Part shown: positions 42,606 through 51,471 of the stretch, in pieces
Layout: the number at the start of each line of letters is the position of its first letter
Numbering within the stretch: the stretch's first letter is position 1
Origin: Planctomycetota bacterium
Lineage (GTDB): Bacteria > Planctomycetota > Planctomycetia > Pirellulales > JADFKK01
DNA: 55,517 nt
NCBI GenBank assembly: GCA_022564995.1
Contig: JADFKK010000009.1
Coordinates: forward strand, 1 to 55,517
Direction of reading: 5' to 3'
Position numbers and translations under genes: made by a program
Notes under the pieces: generated by a model
What the model was told of the DNA's origin: nothing
Seen by the model: only the letters and a program-made list of their open reading frames with translations
Databases searched by the model: none

Positions 42606-43934
42606 TCAACGGTTTCGCGCCATATCGGCCGTAATCGCTTCCTGCTCGACTCGGAGGCCTGTTTTTGAAATGCGACGCAGCAGTTCCAGGCAAGGAAGAT
42701 GCTGGTCCTTTACGGCCTGCACGATCTCGTCATGTTCGTGATCGGTAAGGGGCAGCGCGGTGGACTCAAAACGCTGGTGAGTTTCCACGTCCATGTACAT
42801 CGGTTCGATGGACAAGCCGGTTCTGTCAATCAACGAGGCGAGGATGCGCACGCCGTATAGGTCGAGATCGCCCTGATGGTGAAACATTGCCTGTGGGCAG
42901 GCTCGCGCGATCAGACGCAAGAGAGCCACTACCGCGCGATTCGCATGCCCTTCGGTGTAAACCAAGACCGTCTCGTCGTCGTCGTGGTGTAACTCGATCA
43001 AATCGAGAAATGACGTTTCATTCTCGACGCTGATCACGCAGTGGACCGACGAGTTGGGAACCACATGCGTGTTCGATAAATGCTGCGCCGACAACCAAAT
43101 GGGTAGCTGTTGCTCGGCTGCCTCGGTTGCCCAATTCCATTGAGTGCCCCGGCGTAACAACGCGAATCGACCGAATACGAGCACGGTGACGGACGTCAGG
43201 TTTTCAACAAGGCCAACCAGGCTCAGCGCCCGAATTGCTCGTTCTTTGTCTCCCAGTAGCTCATGCACTTCATGGGGAAGCGGGGTGAATTGCAGTTCGT
43301 CGCCAGCCAGATCGCGCCACACCTGATTGCCTGGTCGAAACCAATGGGTGTCCCCGGCAACCTTTCGGGATGCGTGAACGATGCGTTCCATTCGCGTGGG
43401 TTCGCTTCTCAGGTCTTCAACGAATTGAAGGAGAGCGATGTATCGTCGGATTTGTGGTCCAATCTGATTGAGTTGCCACTTGTCGCTTCGATGCCAAAAT
43501 CGCCCCTTCTGCTGATCCAGAAGCCCCAACTCCCGCTGGGCAACCAAGCCGGGCAAGCCGTTCTCACCGACGTGAGGTGCCAGTTCGGTTCTGATGCGTT
43601 CGGCTCGATTCTGCCTCTCCTGTCGACGGTTTCTCAGTTTGCGGCCACGCGCCGCGGCCAATGCCGGCAGGAAAATCTCCTCACCGCCGAGCATCTCCGC
43701 TTCCCACCGCGAGAAAAGGAGCTTGCACTTGTCAGGGTCCGTACCCCGGCGAACGTACTTATCGGAGAAGAACGTGACGAGTGCGGTGTGTTGGGCGACA
43801 GGGCAGGTGATTTGCGCTGGCACACTACCTTTCGATTCCGCCTTGCGCAGAATCATGTCGGCGGCGTCAGCAGCACCTGGAGTCTCGTTCAGCCATTGTC
43901 TTAGGGCCGTCGTAATATCGCTCCGACTGGTCAC
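42606..43934 (-). CDS. jetD: Wadjet JetD / MksG-type Toprim nuclease subunit
   Basis: 442 aa, normal length for JetD (DUF3322/DUF2220-type). The C-terminal Toprim domain shows the acidic residues: E304 in VISVENETSFL, and D356 and D358 in FHHQGDLDLYGVRIL. The strand VLVYTEGHANRAVVALLRLI lies between them. The N-terminal half is helical and Arg-rich, as expected for the DNA-binding arm. In Wadjet systems JetD cleaves circular DNA that the JetABC loop-extruding complex has compacted. Its start overlaps the jetC stop by four bases (ATGA), giving tight co-translation. Among the JetD types I cannot say which subtype it is. Confidence 0.85.
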   Translation of the reverse strand: MTSRSDITTALRQWLNETPGAADAADMILRKAESKGSVPAQITCPVAQHTALVTFFSDKYVRRGTDPDKCKLLFSRWEAEMLGGEEIFLPALAAARGRKLRNRRQERQNRAERIRTELAPHVGENGLPGLVAQRELGLLDQQKGRFWHRSDKWQLNQIGPQIRRYIALLQFVEDLRSEPTRMERIVHASRKVAGDTHWFRPGNQVWRDLAGDELQFTPLPHEVHELLGDKERAIRALSLVGLVENLTSVTVLVFGRFALLRRGTQWNWATEAAEQQLPIWLSAQHLSNTHVVPNSSVHCVISVENETSFLDLIELHHDDDETVLVYTEGHANRAVVALLRLIARACPQAMFHHQGDLDLYGVRILASLIDRTGLSIEPMYMDVETHQRFESTALPLTDHEHDEIVQAVKDQHLPCLELLRRISKTGLRVEQEAITADMARNR

Positions 43935-46900
43935 GGATTCGTCTCATGTCCAATGACGGCTTCCGGCCGCGGTTCCGGGAACAATTCAGTCTGGGACTCG
44001 CGCCGCTTCCACACGAGCGGGATTAGCACGATGTCGTCCTGTTCATCTTTCTCCACCATCAGGGTCGTGCTATCGGCGACGTCTTCGAGGATCGTGCCGT
44101 CCAGGTCTGGCGATGCAATGATAAGGTCGAGGTTGAGTTGCTTGGCACACCGCAGTAGAAGTTCCCTGCGCTGCATATCCAAGCCGTAAAATGGCTCATC
44201 CAACATCAGCAATCGGACCTTCGCGCCTGCACGATCGAACAAGAACCTTGCCAGGGCAAATAAGAGAAGATAATGATGCGTACTTTGAGCGCCGCCGGAA
44301 CCGCGAACCAGCTCGTCCGATCCTAGCGACGTCACGTTGTCGCTTTCTGTGTGTTGAAGTTGAAACTGATAAGTGTACCAGTTGCGATAATCCAAGAACG
44401 GTGGGATGTCGCCTTCGCCCGTAAGTTGGTCGCGGCGATTGTCGAGATAATCGCGAAGCTCCCGGCGTTGTTCCACATCGAGCAGCGACTGCCGCTGAAT
44501 CAGTTGCACAAACGACGCGTGTTCGGGCGTCACTTTCGTCTTCAACTGAAAACGTGAGTGGCCAAACGTAAGGTTTTTCAAGATGCAGTTCAGCCCGTCC
44601 CTGAATTGCTCAAGCGTGCGAACATTCGACCGCAGTTGTTCGGTCAAGCTGTGTGCCAGAATCTGCTCGACCAGGTCGACGTTCTTTTTCTTGAGCGTCT
44701 CGCGCCAATGCTTTTCCGTTTCGTCGCGCTCTTGCAGAATCTCGTCAAGCGGCTGATCGCGATGATCTCGAACCTCGATCCAGCCCGCGGCCTCCTCCAC
44801 GCGAACCCGGTAGCGACTCGCGAATCGGTCGCTCATGACGCCATCCGATCCGGTAAGGCGTGTGTGCGTCTCTCTTTCGCTCCCTGTAGACTCCTGCAAC
44901 AGTTTTGGTAGATTGTCTTTCTTGATTTGCGATCCCCGTTTTGTATGAAACACGTAACGATCAAGGTCGTCCGGCGACACAGGTAGGACGGCGGCCAAGT
45001 CTTCACGCGAGTCCGTCACGATAGTCGCGGCCTCAGCGAGCTTTCCGTCGATTTCATCAATTTCTCGACTAAGTGATTTGACATTCTCTTCAGCAGACCG
45101 TCGCTCGATCCTTTTCGTCCCGATCGACTCTGATGTCTCCTTCGACTGCTCGCTCAGCGCATCGAGTCTGGTGAGGAGTGCCTCAACATCCACATCTGAC
45201 AGTTGTTTTTTCAAGTCTGCGATCGTCGTCGAAAGGTACTTCTGCTTCAACCGCTCCTTGGAAAGATCGTCGTCGATTTCGCCAACCTGCCGCTCGATTT
45301 CACGGATGTTTTCCTTGACTTGATCGAGCGTGTCCCGAAAGCGTTCGATGCTGCCAGGCAAGTCAAGCGCGTCGAGTTGGCCGGGAAGCTCTCTGAGTGC
45401 TTCGCGGACTCGGTTGCAGCGGGCCAGTTCGTCGTCCACGGTCTTTGCCTCACCGTCAAGCTGTTCGATGGCTGTCCGCAACCGCTCGGTCTCCTCCTCT
45501 CGAATCCGTCGTCGCGTTTCCTCACCGATCCATCGCGGCGCATCGAGTTCCAGTTGCCAACGCGCGCCGCGCTCGCCGCCGGCCCCATCCATGACAAACC
45601 AATGCTGATCGGCACCGTCGGGCGCCGGCTGGGCCAACAAGGCTAGCGTACCGAGAGTCGCCTGCAAGTGTGTTTTCACACGTTCGTTGTCGGTGTGTAT
45701 GAAAGTGAGCAGGCTCGTGCCTTCGGTGGGCTGGGAGATTCCCGAGCGTTGAACCGCGGTAGCGTCAAGCAGGCGGATACCTTGGCCTACATTCATGACG
45801 ACCCCACACGCCACGGACGCCTCGTCCGGCGAAGTCACGAGTGTCGCCAGGCGCTGGATGCCCACGGCCGCCTCAACCGCGGCTTGTATTTTCGCCGATG
45901 TACCCGGCACAAACTCAATTTCTTGATACAAAAGCCGGGGCCGAATCCCGCGCTGCTGAAGTGCTTCGAGCGACTCGTCAAGCCCGTCAATAGCCGGAAC
46001 GACATCGTCGAATCGCTCGATACGTTGTAGTTCCTGGTCGTAGCCGCTACGCTGCGACTGGAGCTGCTGTTGCTGATCCACGAGACGGTGGATTTCGTCG
46101 TTCATTTCGCTAATCGTTCCGGCAGCCGATTTTTTCGTCTCCGTTACGGAGGTTCGGATCGCCGCCGCAGGCAATTCGTCGTCGACGGTGTTGGGCAACA
46201 ATCGTTGCGTGGCGAATAGTTGCTCGACAATGTCCACAGATACATCAAGCAGCGATTCTGCCAATTCATCAAACCGCCGAGTCGCGCTGGACAATTTCGC
46301 CGTCGCCGCTTCGATGCAAGTGTCGCGATCTCTCGTCTGCCTGGCGAGTCTATTCTTGGCTTCTGACCGGCGGCTCTTTAGCGTTGCGAGTCGCCCTTCA
46401 ACTCCTTTGAGCCGCGTGTCGAGTTCTTCGAGTTGGGTCGCCGTCTGATAGCTCTCATTGGCTCGGAGGGTCTTGATTTGTTCATCAAGGATTTGTGACT
46501 CCGCTTTCAACTGCGAAAGTTCGCGCGAGAACGCGCCAATCTGCTGTGAACTTTGTTGAACTTGATCTCGCTTCATTTGCAACGTCGTCGTCAACTCGTC
46601 TGCGTTCCACTTTGCATCGACGTAACGGTAGCGGCGCAACGTCTCGCGGGCGTCGCGCGCCTCGTTGCGAATCTCGCAGAGCCGGTACAGCGCCTTGACG
46701 TCGTCACCGAGATCGGCCAGGTTTTGTTCGATTTCCGCGATGTCGCGAAAACCCTTGGCAGCTTTGTCGAATGGATCGGGATCGGGTACGGGCAGCACTT
46801 GGCGGAATAGTTCGTCGAAGCCGCGAGCCGCCTTGGACAGTTCACGGTAGCTTTTGGCTTTTCTCCACAAGTCGGTGACGAGGTCGAAATCCTCACGCGT

Positions 46901-47455
46901 GTTGAACAGGCGATCGGCAACCGCCGTTCGATACTTGTTCATGTCCGTCAGAATCGGTTCATCCAGCGACTGGGCCAGTTCGTCTCGAGTGACAATCCTC
47001 AAGCTACCGTCTTCATTTTTCTTAACCAGCGGCAATTCGGCCGCGCGTCTGCTCGTGATGACGCCCCATTTCCGTGCTCGCGCATTCATGTCCACGGCGG
47101 ATGCACCAAAAACGAACGTAACAGGTGTCTTACCGTGGTCCTGCTCAAACTCCGCCACGGCATAGGTGATGCTGCCGCCCTTGCGATCAGGATGTGGGTC
47201 GCCTGCCAAATCGGCTCGAAGAATGATCCCTTGCAAGGATCGTCCTTCATCGCGTCGTCCAGCCATCTTGGCGGCCGCGTTCAAGTCCCAACTCTGCGCG
47301 CCGGAAAGAATCAAATGCAGCGCATCGAGGATCGTCGTCTTGCCCGACTCATTGCTTCCAATGACGAACAAATCGCCGTGAACCTCGATCAATTCGTCGT
47401 TGTAGTTGTGGAAACCTACAAGCCGCAGCGCCTTCAGCCGTAACCGATTCGTCAT
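43931..47455 (-). CDS. jetC: Wadjet JetC / MksB-type SMC ATPase
   Basis: 1174 aa. Start MTNRLRLKALRLVGFHNYND, Walker A GSNESGKTT at 33-41. N-terminal ATPase half to about 270. Long coiled coils at about 285-470 (QVQQSSQQIGAFSRELSQLK) and about 650-900, with a hinge between. Signature-like GSGGAQS at about 1052 and Walker B LLMLDEPFYGLD at about 1082. In Wadjet and MksBEF complexes this subunit is the motor that extrudes DNA loops and recognises small circular DNA. The frame is intact over 3.5 kb, which argues for recent selection. It overlaps jetB by four bases upstream and jetD by four downstream. Confidence 0.9.
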   Translation of the reverse strand: MTNRLRLKALRLVGFHNYNDELIEVHGDLFVIGSNESGKTTILDALHLILSGAQSWDLNAAAKMAGRRDEGRSLQGIILRADLAGDPHPDRKGGSITYAVAEFEQDHGKTPVTFVFGASAVDMNARARKWGVITSRRAAELPLVKKNEDGSLRIVTRDELAQSLDEPILTDMNKYRTAVADRLFNTREDFDLVTDLWRKAKSYRELSKAARGFDELFRQVLPVPDPDPFDKAAKGFRDIAEIEQNLADLGDDVKALYRLCEIRNEARDARETLRRYRYVDAKWNADELTTTLQMKRDQVQQSSQQIGAFSRELSQLKAESQILDEQIKTLRANESYQTATQLEELDTRLKGVEGRLATLKSRRSEAKNRLARQTRDRDTCIEAATAKLSSATRRFDELAESLLDVSVDIVEQLFATQRLLPNTVDDELPAAAIRTSVTETKKSAAGTISEMNDEIHRLVDQQQQLQSQRSGYDQELQRIERFDDVVPAIDGLDESLEALQQRGIRPRLLYQEIEFVPGTSAKIQAAVEAAVGIQRLATLVTSPDEASVACGVVMNVGQGIRLLDATAVQRSGISQPTEGTSLLTFIHTDNERVKTHLQATLGTLALLAQPAPDGADQHWFVMDGAGGERGARWQLELDAPRWIGEETRRRIREEETERLRTAIEQLDGEAKTVDDELARCNRVREALRELPGQLDALDLPGSIERFRDTLDQVKENIREIERQVGEIDDDLSKERLKQKYLSTTIADLKKQLSDVDVEALLTRLDALSEQSKETSESIGTKRIERRSAEENVKSLSREIDEIDGKLAEAATIVTDSREDLAAVLPVSPDDLDRYVFHTKRGSQIKKDNLPKLLQESTGSERETHTRLTGSDGVMSDRFASRYRVRVEEAAGWIEVRDHRDQPLDEILQERDETEKHWRETLKKKNVDLVEQILAHSLTEQLRSNVRTLEQFRDGLNCILKNLTFGHSRFQLKTKVTPEHASFVQLIQRQSLLDVEQRRELRDYLDNRRDQLTGEGDIPPFLDYRNWYTYQFQLQHTESDNVTSLGSDELVRGSGGAQSTHHYLLLFALARFLFDRAGAKVRLLMLDEPFYGLDMQRRELLLRCAKQLNLDLIIASPDLDGTILEDVADSTTLMVEKDEQDDIVLIPLVWKRRESQTELFPEPRPEAVIGHETNP

Positions 47456-47979
47456 GCCTCGGTCTCCTCTGACGTGGCCGGGGACATCGGTCCTTCCTGG
47501 TCCGCGTTGTCGGTGTCTGACTCAACGACTTGGGCGATTGGCTCGTCATCCTCCGAGCTTTCGTCCCCGTCAGCTACGGGGCTGCCGAGCATGTCCGCCT
47601 TGCTCAATGCCTCGGCACGGTAACAGCGCAACCCTGGCAACAGGGCGTAAAGTACGTCGCTCTTCCCCTGCTTGGTGAAGCCCGCTTTGATGCCGGCCTC
47701 CGCCGCCACTCCAATCCGCTCACGTTCGGCGATGAAACGGTATCTCTCCAGCGTCTTGAACAAGGACCGGCAGCCGTCCAATATCTTTTCCTCCGGCGGC
47801 GCGTCGTCGCCGAGTTGTTCCCCAAAGCGCTTGAAAACAAAGTCAATGAAGTCGGCCAGCACGAAGCGAACCTCGTCGCACGCGTCGAGATCCAAGTTCT
47901 GCTCGTCCGCTTGCCGCTGATGAAACTCCAACAGCAGAACGAACAGCACATATTCCTGGCGGCCAGACAAACGAAACAC
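47452..47979 (-). CDS. jetB: Wadjet JetB / MksE-like (KITE) subunit, 5' end damaged
   Basis: The clean frame is 175 aa from a GTG at 47979, beginning FRLSGRQEYVLFVLLLEFHQ, which is the middle of a JetB-type (DUF4194-like) protein; ends with an acidic tail. Fragments of the true N-terminus lie just upstream in another frame (MESPLFYRDDDIDLFGVLKR from 48053), so a small deletion with frameshift separates them. Family members are usually about 200-250 aa. It overlaps jetC by four bases (ATGA). In the complex this winged-helix subunit dimer bridges the kleisin and the SMC. If translation starts only at 47979 the subunit lacks its N-terminal region. Confidence 0.75.
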   Translation of the reverse strand: MFRLSGRQEYVLFVLLLEFHQRQADEQNLDLDACDEVRFVLADFIDFVFKRFGEQLGDDAPPEEKILDGCRSLFKTLERYRFIAERERIGVAAEAGIKAGFTKQGKSDVLYALLPGLRCYRAEALSKADMLGSPVADGDESSEDDEPIAQVVESDTDNADQEGPMSPATSEETEA

Positions 47980-48210
47980 GTGACGCTGCGTCGCCGCTTG
48001 AGAACACCGAACAAGTCGATGTCGTCATCGCGGTAGAACAACGGCGACTCCATCAACAGTCCATGCTAAACGTCCTGGCTGAACACCATCTGAGGAAGCG
48101 TCAGGATGCCCACGCCGTCATTCGCAATTCGGCGTCGGAAACGAACGCTTCGGGACTGCCTCGTAAAATCGCCGCCTGAACGAATTCGTTTAGATCCTGC
48201 ATCTGTTTGA
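47980..48210 (-). pseudogene. Out-of-frame jetA 3' end and jetB 5' end
   Basis: Between the jetA stop at 48211 and the jetB frame, coding sequence continues in shifted frames: SKRPALIKQMQDLNEFVQAA then ILRGSPEAFVSDAEL (jetA end, shift near 48240), then IANDGVGILTLPQMVFSQDV-TAG (shift near 48125), then MESPLFYRDDDIDLFGVLKR (jetB start). At least three lesions occur within about 270 bp. Confidence 0.65.
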
Positions 48211-49221
48211 TCAGCGCAGGTCGCTTGGATTTAGCACGGCCGCTTGCCGGTGGCCGAATCGACGCACCAATTCCGCCAGGTAACGCTTGAGATGCCCGGT
48301 CACATCCGCCAACCGCTCGTGAATCGCTTTTCGCCGGCCGTCGAGGATTCCCTCCGGCTCCAGAAACTCTTGCACGGCGCGAATGATCTGCATCGGCTCC
48401 GGCGGCCTCACACCTTGTCGCGTCGGATCATTGGCATACTCCTGCTCCATCGCGTCACGCACGCGGTCTAAGAATACGGCAGCACTGTTTTGAACGAGTG
48501 TGATCAGTTTCTCGTGACTGCGCCCGCGGAACTGGTCAATCTCTTGCAAATACCGCTCGAAGTAGGTCTGCAACTGCGTGAGCAAATCAGTCAGCCGTTC
48601 GCGATCCGGCGTCTGAATCGCCATTTCGCTAAGCCACAGATCGAGTCGCAACAATTCCTCGCCGGCTTCCTCGACCGCCATCCGCGCGTGGGCAAGCTGA
48701 CGGCCCACTCGACATAGATCGTCGTGGTCGGCTGCGCTGCCAACTTCCATGACGTCAACTACCTTGGTCAGGAAGTCATCGACGTCCTGCAAGCTAAAAC
48801 GCGCCGACGCGGCCCGTTCTTGGCTGATGCTCTCGACGTGCGATTCGAGTTGGCCAAGGATCAAGCTGGTCGGTTCGGTCATCCGCACCAAGTATCGTTC
48901 CAGTCCGCGATCCTGAATCCGACGAATCCTTCGCGGTTCAAGACGCATGGAAACATTGCCCCGATCGACGAGCGTGTTCAAGTGCGAGCGGAGTGCCATA
49001 CGGTCGTAGTCGCCATCGGGCTTAAACTGCCGCAGGGCCGGTAACACGCGCTCGTACAACGATACCAACGGCATCTCCAACTGCATTTCTTCCTGACGAG
49101 CCCGATACAGTGCTATGAGAATCGCTAAATACGGCTCGGCGGGCGCACTGGTCAAGAAACGGAACTGGTCACCATCCAGCTTCGTCGTGATCTGTTGCAG
49201 TGAGTATTCCCAAATCCGCAT
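48211..49221 (-). CDS. jetA: Wadjet JetA / MksF-like (kleisin) subunit, 3' end frameshifted
   Basis: 336 aa in the open frame. The N-terminus has a winged-helix-like domain (APAEPYLAILIALYRARQEE ... LRSHLNTLVDRGNVSMRLEP). A long helical region follows (about 125-300), as in kleisin-type subunits that link SMC and KITE proteins. The last residues VLNPSDLR are out of frame; continuing in the next frame restores a plausible helical C-terminus of about 60 residues. Upstream there is no good ribosome site, and the HTH remnant ends 15 bp before. It is the first gene of the four-gene minus-strand operon. The subtype of JetA (DUF3375-, DUF5716- or DUF2397-like) could not be decided by eye. Confidence 0.75.
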   Translation of the reverse strand: MRIWEYSLQQITTKLDGDQFRFLTSAPAEPYLAILIALYRARQEEMQLEMPLVSLYERVLPALRQFKPDGDYDRMALRSHLNTLVDRGNVSMRLEPRRIRRIQDRGLERYLVRMTEPTSLILGQLESHVESISQERAASARFSLQDVDDFLTKVVDVMEVGSAADHDDLCRVGRQLAHARMAVEEAGEELLRLDLWLSEMAIQTPDRERLTDLLTQLQTYFERYLQEIDQFRGRSHEKLITLVQNSAAVFLDRVRDAMEQEYANDPTRQGVRPPEPMQIIRAVQEFLEPEGILDGRRKAIHERLADVTGHLKRYLAELVRRFGHRQAAVLNPSDLR

Positions 49222-49236
49222 GATGACTGACCAGCG

Positions 49237-49332
49237 TCACCTGGCTTTCCTCGGTCTTTCGGACGTGTTCACGGATACCCCCAGCAGCTCGGCGGCCTAT
49301 TTGATCGTGAGATACGCAGCCAGCTTTTCCAC
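49237..49332 (-). pseudogene. Excisionase/MerR-like HTH remnant with internal TAG
   Basis: From a GTG at 49332 with GGAGG nine bases upstream: VEKLAAYLTIK-TAG-AAELLGVSVNT. This is the start of an HTH_17-type (excisionase family) domain with a stop where Gln is usual (IKQAAELLGVS). After VSVNT it is cut off and ends at 49237. It fits a lost mobile-element regulator. Confidence 0.7.
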
Positions 49333-49561
49333 GTGACATCCTCCAGATATACAGCTTTCCCCTCGAACGTGCAGGGAAACCGACTCTACCAAAATGTGCA
49401 GGAATGTGAAGTACCGCGGCGACGTTCCTAACGATTTTTCGGTTCTTCGCCGTAACTCGTGAGTGAATTGAAGGCGTGTTCGTGATTCGCGGTCAGCTTT
49501 TTCGACGGATGGGAGGACCAAGAGAATGGAGATTTCTGCGGAGATTCAGCGGTGAAACGAG

Positions 49562-49822
49562 TTGGACAGTACGGGTTCCTCTTTTCTGTTCGGCGCAAAT
49601 AGAGACGGCAAACACATTGCCCGGCAAGAGTACTTGTCCGGCCTGGCGGACGGGACGTTCGAAAAGGTGCAGAGCGTTTTCAACCTGGTGGAACGCATCC
49701 TCGCCCCGGTTCGGCTCCGTGACATCACCGCATCGCGGATTCCCTTTTTCCAGACGAAACTCCGCAAAACCCGCTCGGAAGACACGCTGTGCGAGAAGTG
49801 GGCCGGTGCGCCCTTTAGGTAA
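49562..49822 (+). pseudogene. Tyrosine recombinase (integrase) N-terminal remnant
   Basis: The frame reads ARQEYLSGLADGTFEKVQSV then FNLVERILAPVRLRDITASR then IPFFQTKLRKTRSEDTL, the SAM-like core-binding domain seen in planctomycete phage-type integrases. The catalytic domain (R-H-R-Y) is absent; the frame ends 54 bp before the tRNA. Its place between a tRNA gene and the Wadjet operon marks an island edge. Confidence 0.65.
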
Positions 49823-49875
49823 CATTTTAGGTAACAGTGGCCATTTCACGCGCTCCTCCAATTGACGTAACTCAA

Positions 49876-49961
49876 TAGCCGAGGCGGGATTCGAACCCGC
49901 ACGAGGTTTACACCTCACGGGATTTTAAGTCCCGTGCGTCTGCCAATTCCGCCACTCGGCC
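49876..49961 (-). tRNA. tRNA-Leu (anticodon TAA)
   Basis: 86 nt on the minus strand. Acceptor GGCCGAG pairs with CTCGGCT, U8 follows, D arm with GGCAGAC, anticodon stem CGGGA / TCCCG with loop CTTAAAA (anticodon TAA), a long variable arm (GAGGTGTAAACCTC) as expected for leucine, and T arm GCGGG-TTCGAAT-CCCGC. CCA is not encoded. The 3' end faces the integrase remnant, a common attachment-site arrangement. Confidence 0.95.
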
Positions 49962-50136
49962 GTGGTTTGGGAAGCTGGGGCTTGGGGGGCTGGGGATTGG
50001 GATTCGCCGCTGGGTGGCCGTGGGCTACAATCCGCTGCCGGGGTTGCTGCACGTGCATCCCCTGAAGCGTAACGGATTTTTCCGAATCGACCAAGCGGGC
50101 TCAAGGGGCGGCGGCGGACGGAACCGCCGGAATGTC

Positions 50137-50646
50137 ATGGATACTGCCTTGTTACTTGCCGAGAATCACGGCTTTCTGCCGACGCGCGGATCGCTGATGC
50201 TCGACTTCGTGTTTGTGGCCATGATCGGCGTGGTGCCGATTCTCGCCGTGAGCATCTATCTGACCAAGTTTCGCCACAAGTACCAACTGCACAAGCAGAT
50301 TCAAATCGTGCTGGGTGTGGTGCTGCTGCTGACCGTCATCGCGTTCGAGTTGGACATGCGGTTCTGGACCGATTGGGAAGCGCTCGCCGCGGATTCGCCG
50401 TATTACCAAGTCGACGAGTGGAGCACGGTCTGGTACAGCCTGATTGTCCATCTGTGCTTCGCCATCCCGACGCCGCTGCTGTGGATCTTCGTGATTGTGC
50501 GCGCGCTGCGCCGTTTCCCCAACCCGCCGACGCCCGGCGAGCACAGCCGCTCGCACATCTTCTGGGCTCGTCTGGCGGCCATCGGCATGTGCCTCACGGC
50601 CGTGACCGGCTGGGTGTTTTACTATTTGGCGTTTGTCGCGGAGTGA
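50137..50646 (+). CDS. DUF420 membrane protein
   Basis: 169 aa from ATG 50137; an upstream in-frame start at 50014 would add a segment without protein character. Four membrane segments: about 21-40, 58-75, 105-127 and 147-165. The pattern HLCFAIPTPLLWIFVIVRAL with histidines at the segment ends (H53, H107) fits DUF420 (YozB-like) proteins, which are often found near cytochrome oxidase assembly genes. No such genes are in this window. Function unknown. Confidence 0.75.
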   Translation: MDTALLLAENHGFLPTRGSLMLDFVFVAMIGVVPILAVSIYLTKFRHKYQLHKQIQIVLGVVLLLTVIAFELDMRFWTDWEALAADSPYYQVDEWSTVWYSLIVHLCFAIPTPLLWIFVIVRALRRFPNPPTPGEHSRSHIFWARLAAIGMCLTAVTGWVFYYLAFVAE

Positions 50647-50677
50647 GCAGTAGGCGTTGAGCAACGGCGTTGTGTGC

Positions 50678-50700
50678 CACTGCTGGCTTGTCCAGCAGTG
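50678..50700. repeat. Small palindrome of the CACTGCTGG type
   Basis: CACTGCTGG (50678-50686) and CCAGCAGTG (50692-50700) with a 5-nt loop, between DUF420 and HicB genes. Confidence 0.7.
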
Positions 50701-50784
50701 TACGGGAGCGTAAGATTCTGCGAGCGAACGGAAACCCGGCGAGTGGTCTCACCCAGGGAAGTGCGCGCCTATCAGGGGTGAACC

Positions 50785-50991
50785 ATGCAGGACTATCTCA
50801 TCCATATCTTTTATAGCGACGAAGACGACGGATACATTGCCGATATTCCCGATCTCCAGGCGTGCTCCGCTTTCGGCGCCACGCCGGAGGAAGCGCTTCA
50901 GCAGGTGGGAGAAGCCAAGCGAGCATGGCTCGAAGCGGCGAAGGAGTCCGGCAAGAAAATCCCCGCTCCGAGAGGCCGTCCGGTGATTTAG
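50785..50991 (+). CDS. HicB-family antitoxin-like protein, no HicA neighbour
   Basis: 68 aa. The sequence YLIHIFYSDEDDGYIADIPD then LQACSAFGATPEEALQQVGE is the HicB RNase-H-like fold pattern (a short HicB_lk_antitox/DUF1902-like unit). No C-terminal DNA-binding domain is present, and no HicA toxin frame is found within several hundred bases either side. It may be an orphan antitoxin or have another role. Confidence 0.8.
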   Translation: MQDYLIHIFYSDEDDGYIADIPDLQACSAFGATPEEALQQVGEAKRAWLEAAKESGKKIPAPRGRPVI

Positions 50992-51151
50992 GAAGTCGGA
51001 TAAAAACATGAAAAGAAGGAGTAAAGGGAGTAAAAGGACAGGCATTTCCCTCGGCATTTCCCTCCGATTCCTCATTGCAGCTAATTGACACGGCTGGTGA
51101 ACACAAGTACACTTATGGGAACTTCGCTCACTTCGATAAGGAGTTCCCGCT

Positions 51152-51471
51152 ATGACCAGGGCTCGCTCGCGGTTGGTTGACCTGGACGTAACTCGTTACT
51201 ATCACTTTATTTATCGCTGCGTGCGGAGAATGTTTCTTGGCGGGGAGGGGTTCGAACATCGCAAGTGAGTGGATCGAGGATCAGGCAAACGTGGGTCGAC
51301 CAACTGCTCAAAGACACCGCGACCGTTGCCACGTACCGGCAACGGCTGTGCGAGTTGGGCTGGTTTATGAAGGCACTCAAGGAACCGCTCGCCCGCACGG
51401 CGAACTGTGAACCCGGTGGCGGCGGGCATCACCTAAATAATCTGGTGGCGGTCTCCGGGGCCGGAGGTTAA
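51152..51471 (+). pseudogene. REP-associated tyrosine transposase (Y1/RAYT) remnant
   Basis: ATG with AAGGAG upstream opens TRARSRLVDLDVTRYYHFIY then RCVRRMFLGGEGFEHRK, the start of Y1_Tnp transposases of this group. One base too many breaks the frame at 51266; in the next frame EWIEDQ continues the same family. The catalytic His-hydrophobe-His (HxH) and Tyr region is deleted. The later part LCELGWFMKALKEPLARTAN matches the family's conserved middle (typically LSWFMRxLNEPIARxAN). Confidence 0.7.

Noticed and set aside
24051..49299. Reassignment of TAG as Gln, suggested by TAG at Gln positions in arsS and the HTH remnant
   Set aside because: Both genes have other lesions, and clear genes such as gdhA and jetA's out-of-frame end use TAG as a normal stop.
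51246..51262. Possible tRNA T-arm (GGGGTTCGAAC)
   Set aside because: No acceptor, D or anticodon stems around it; it is inside the transposase remnant.
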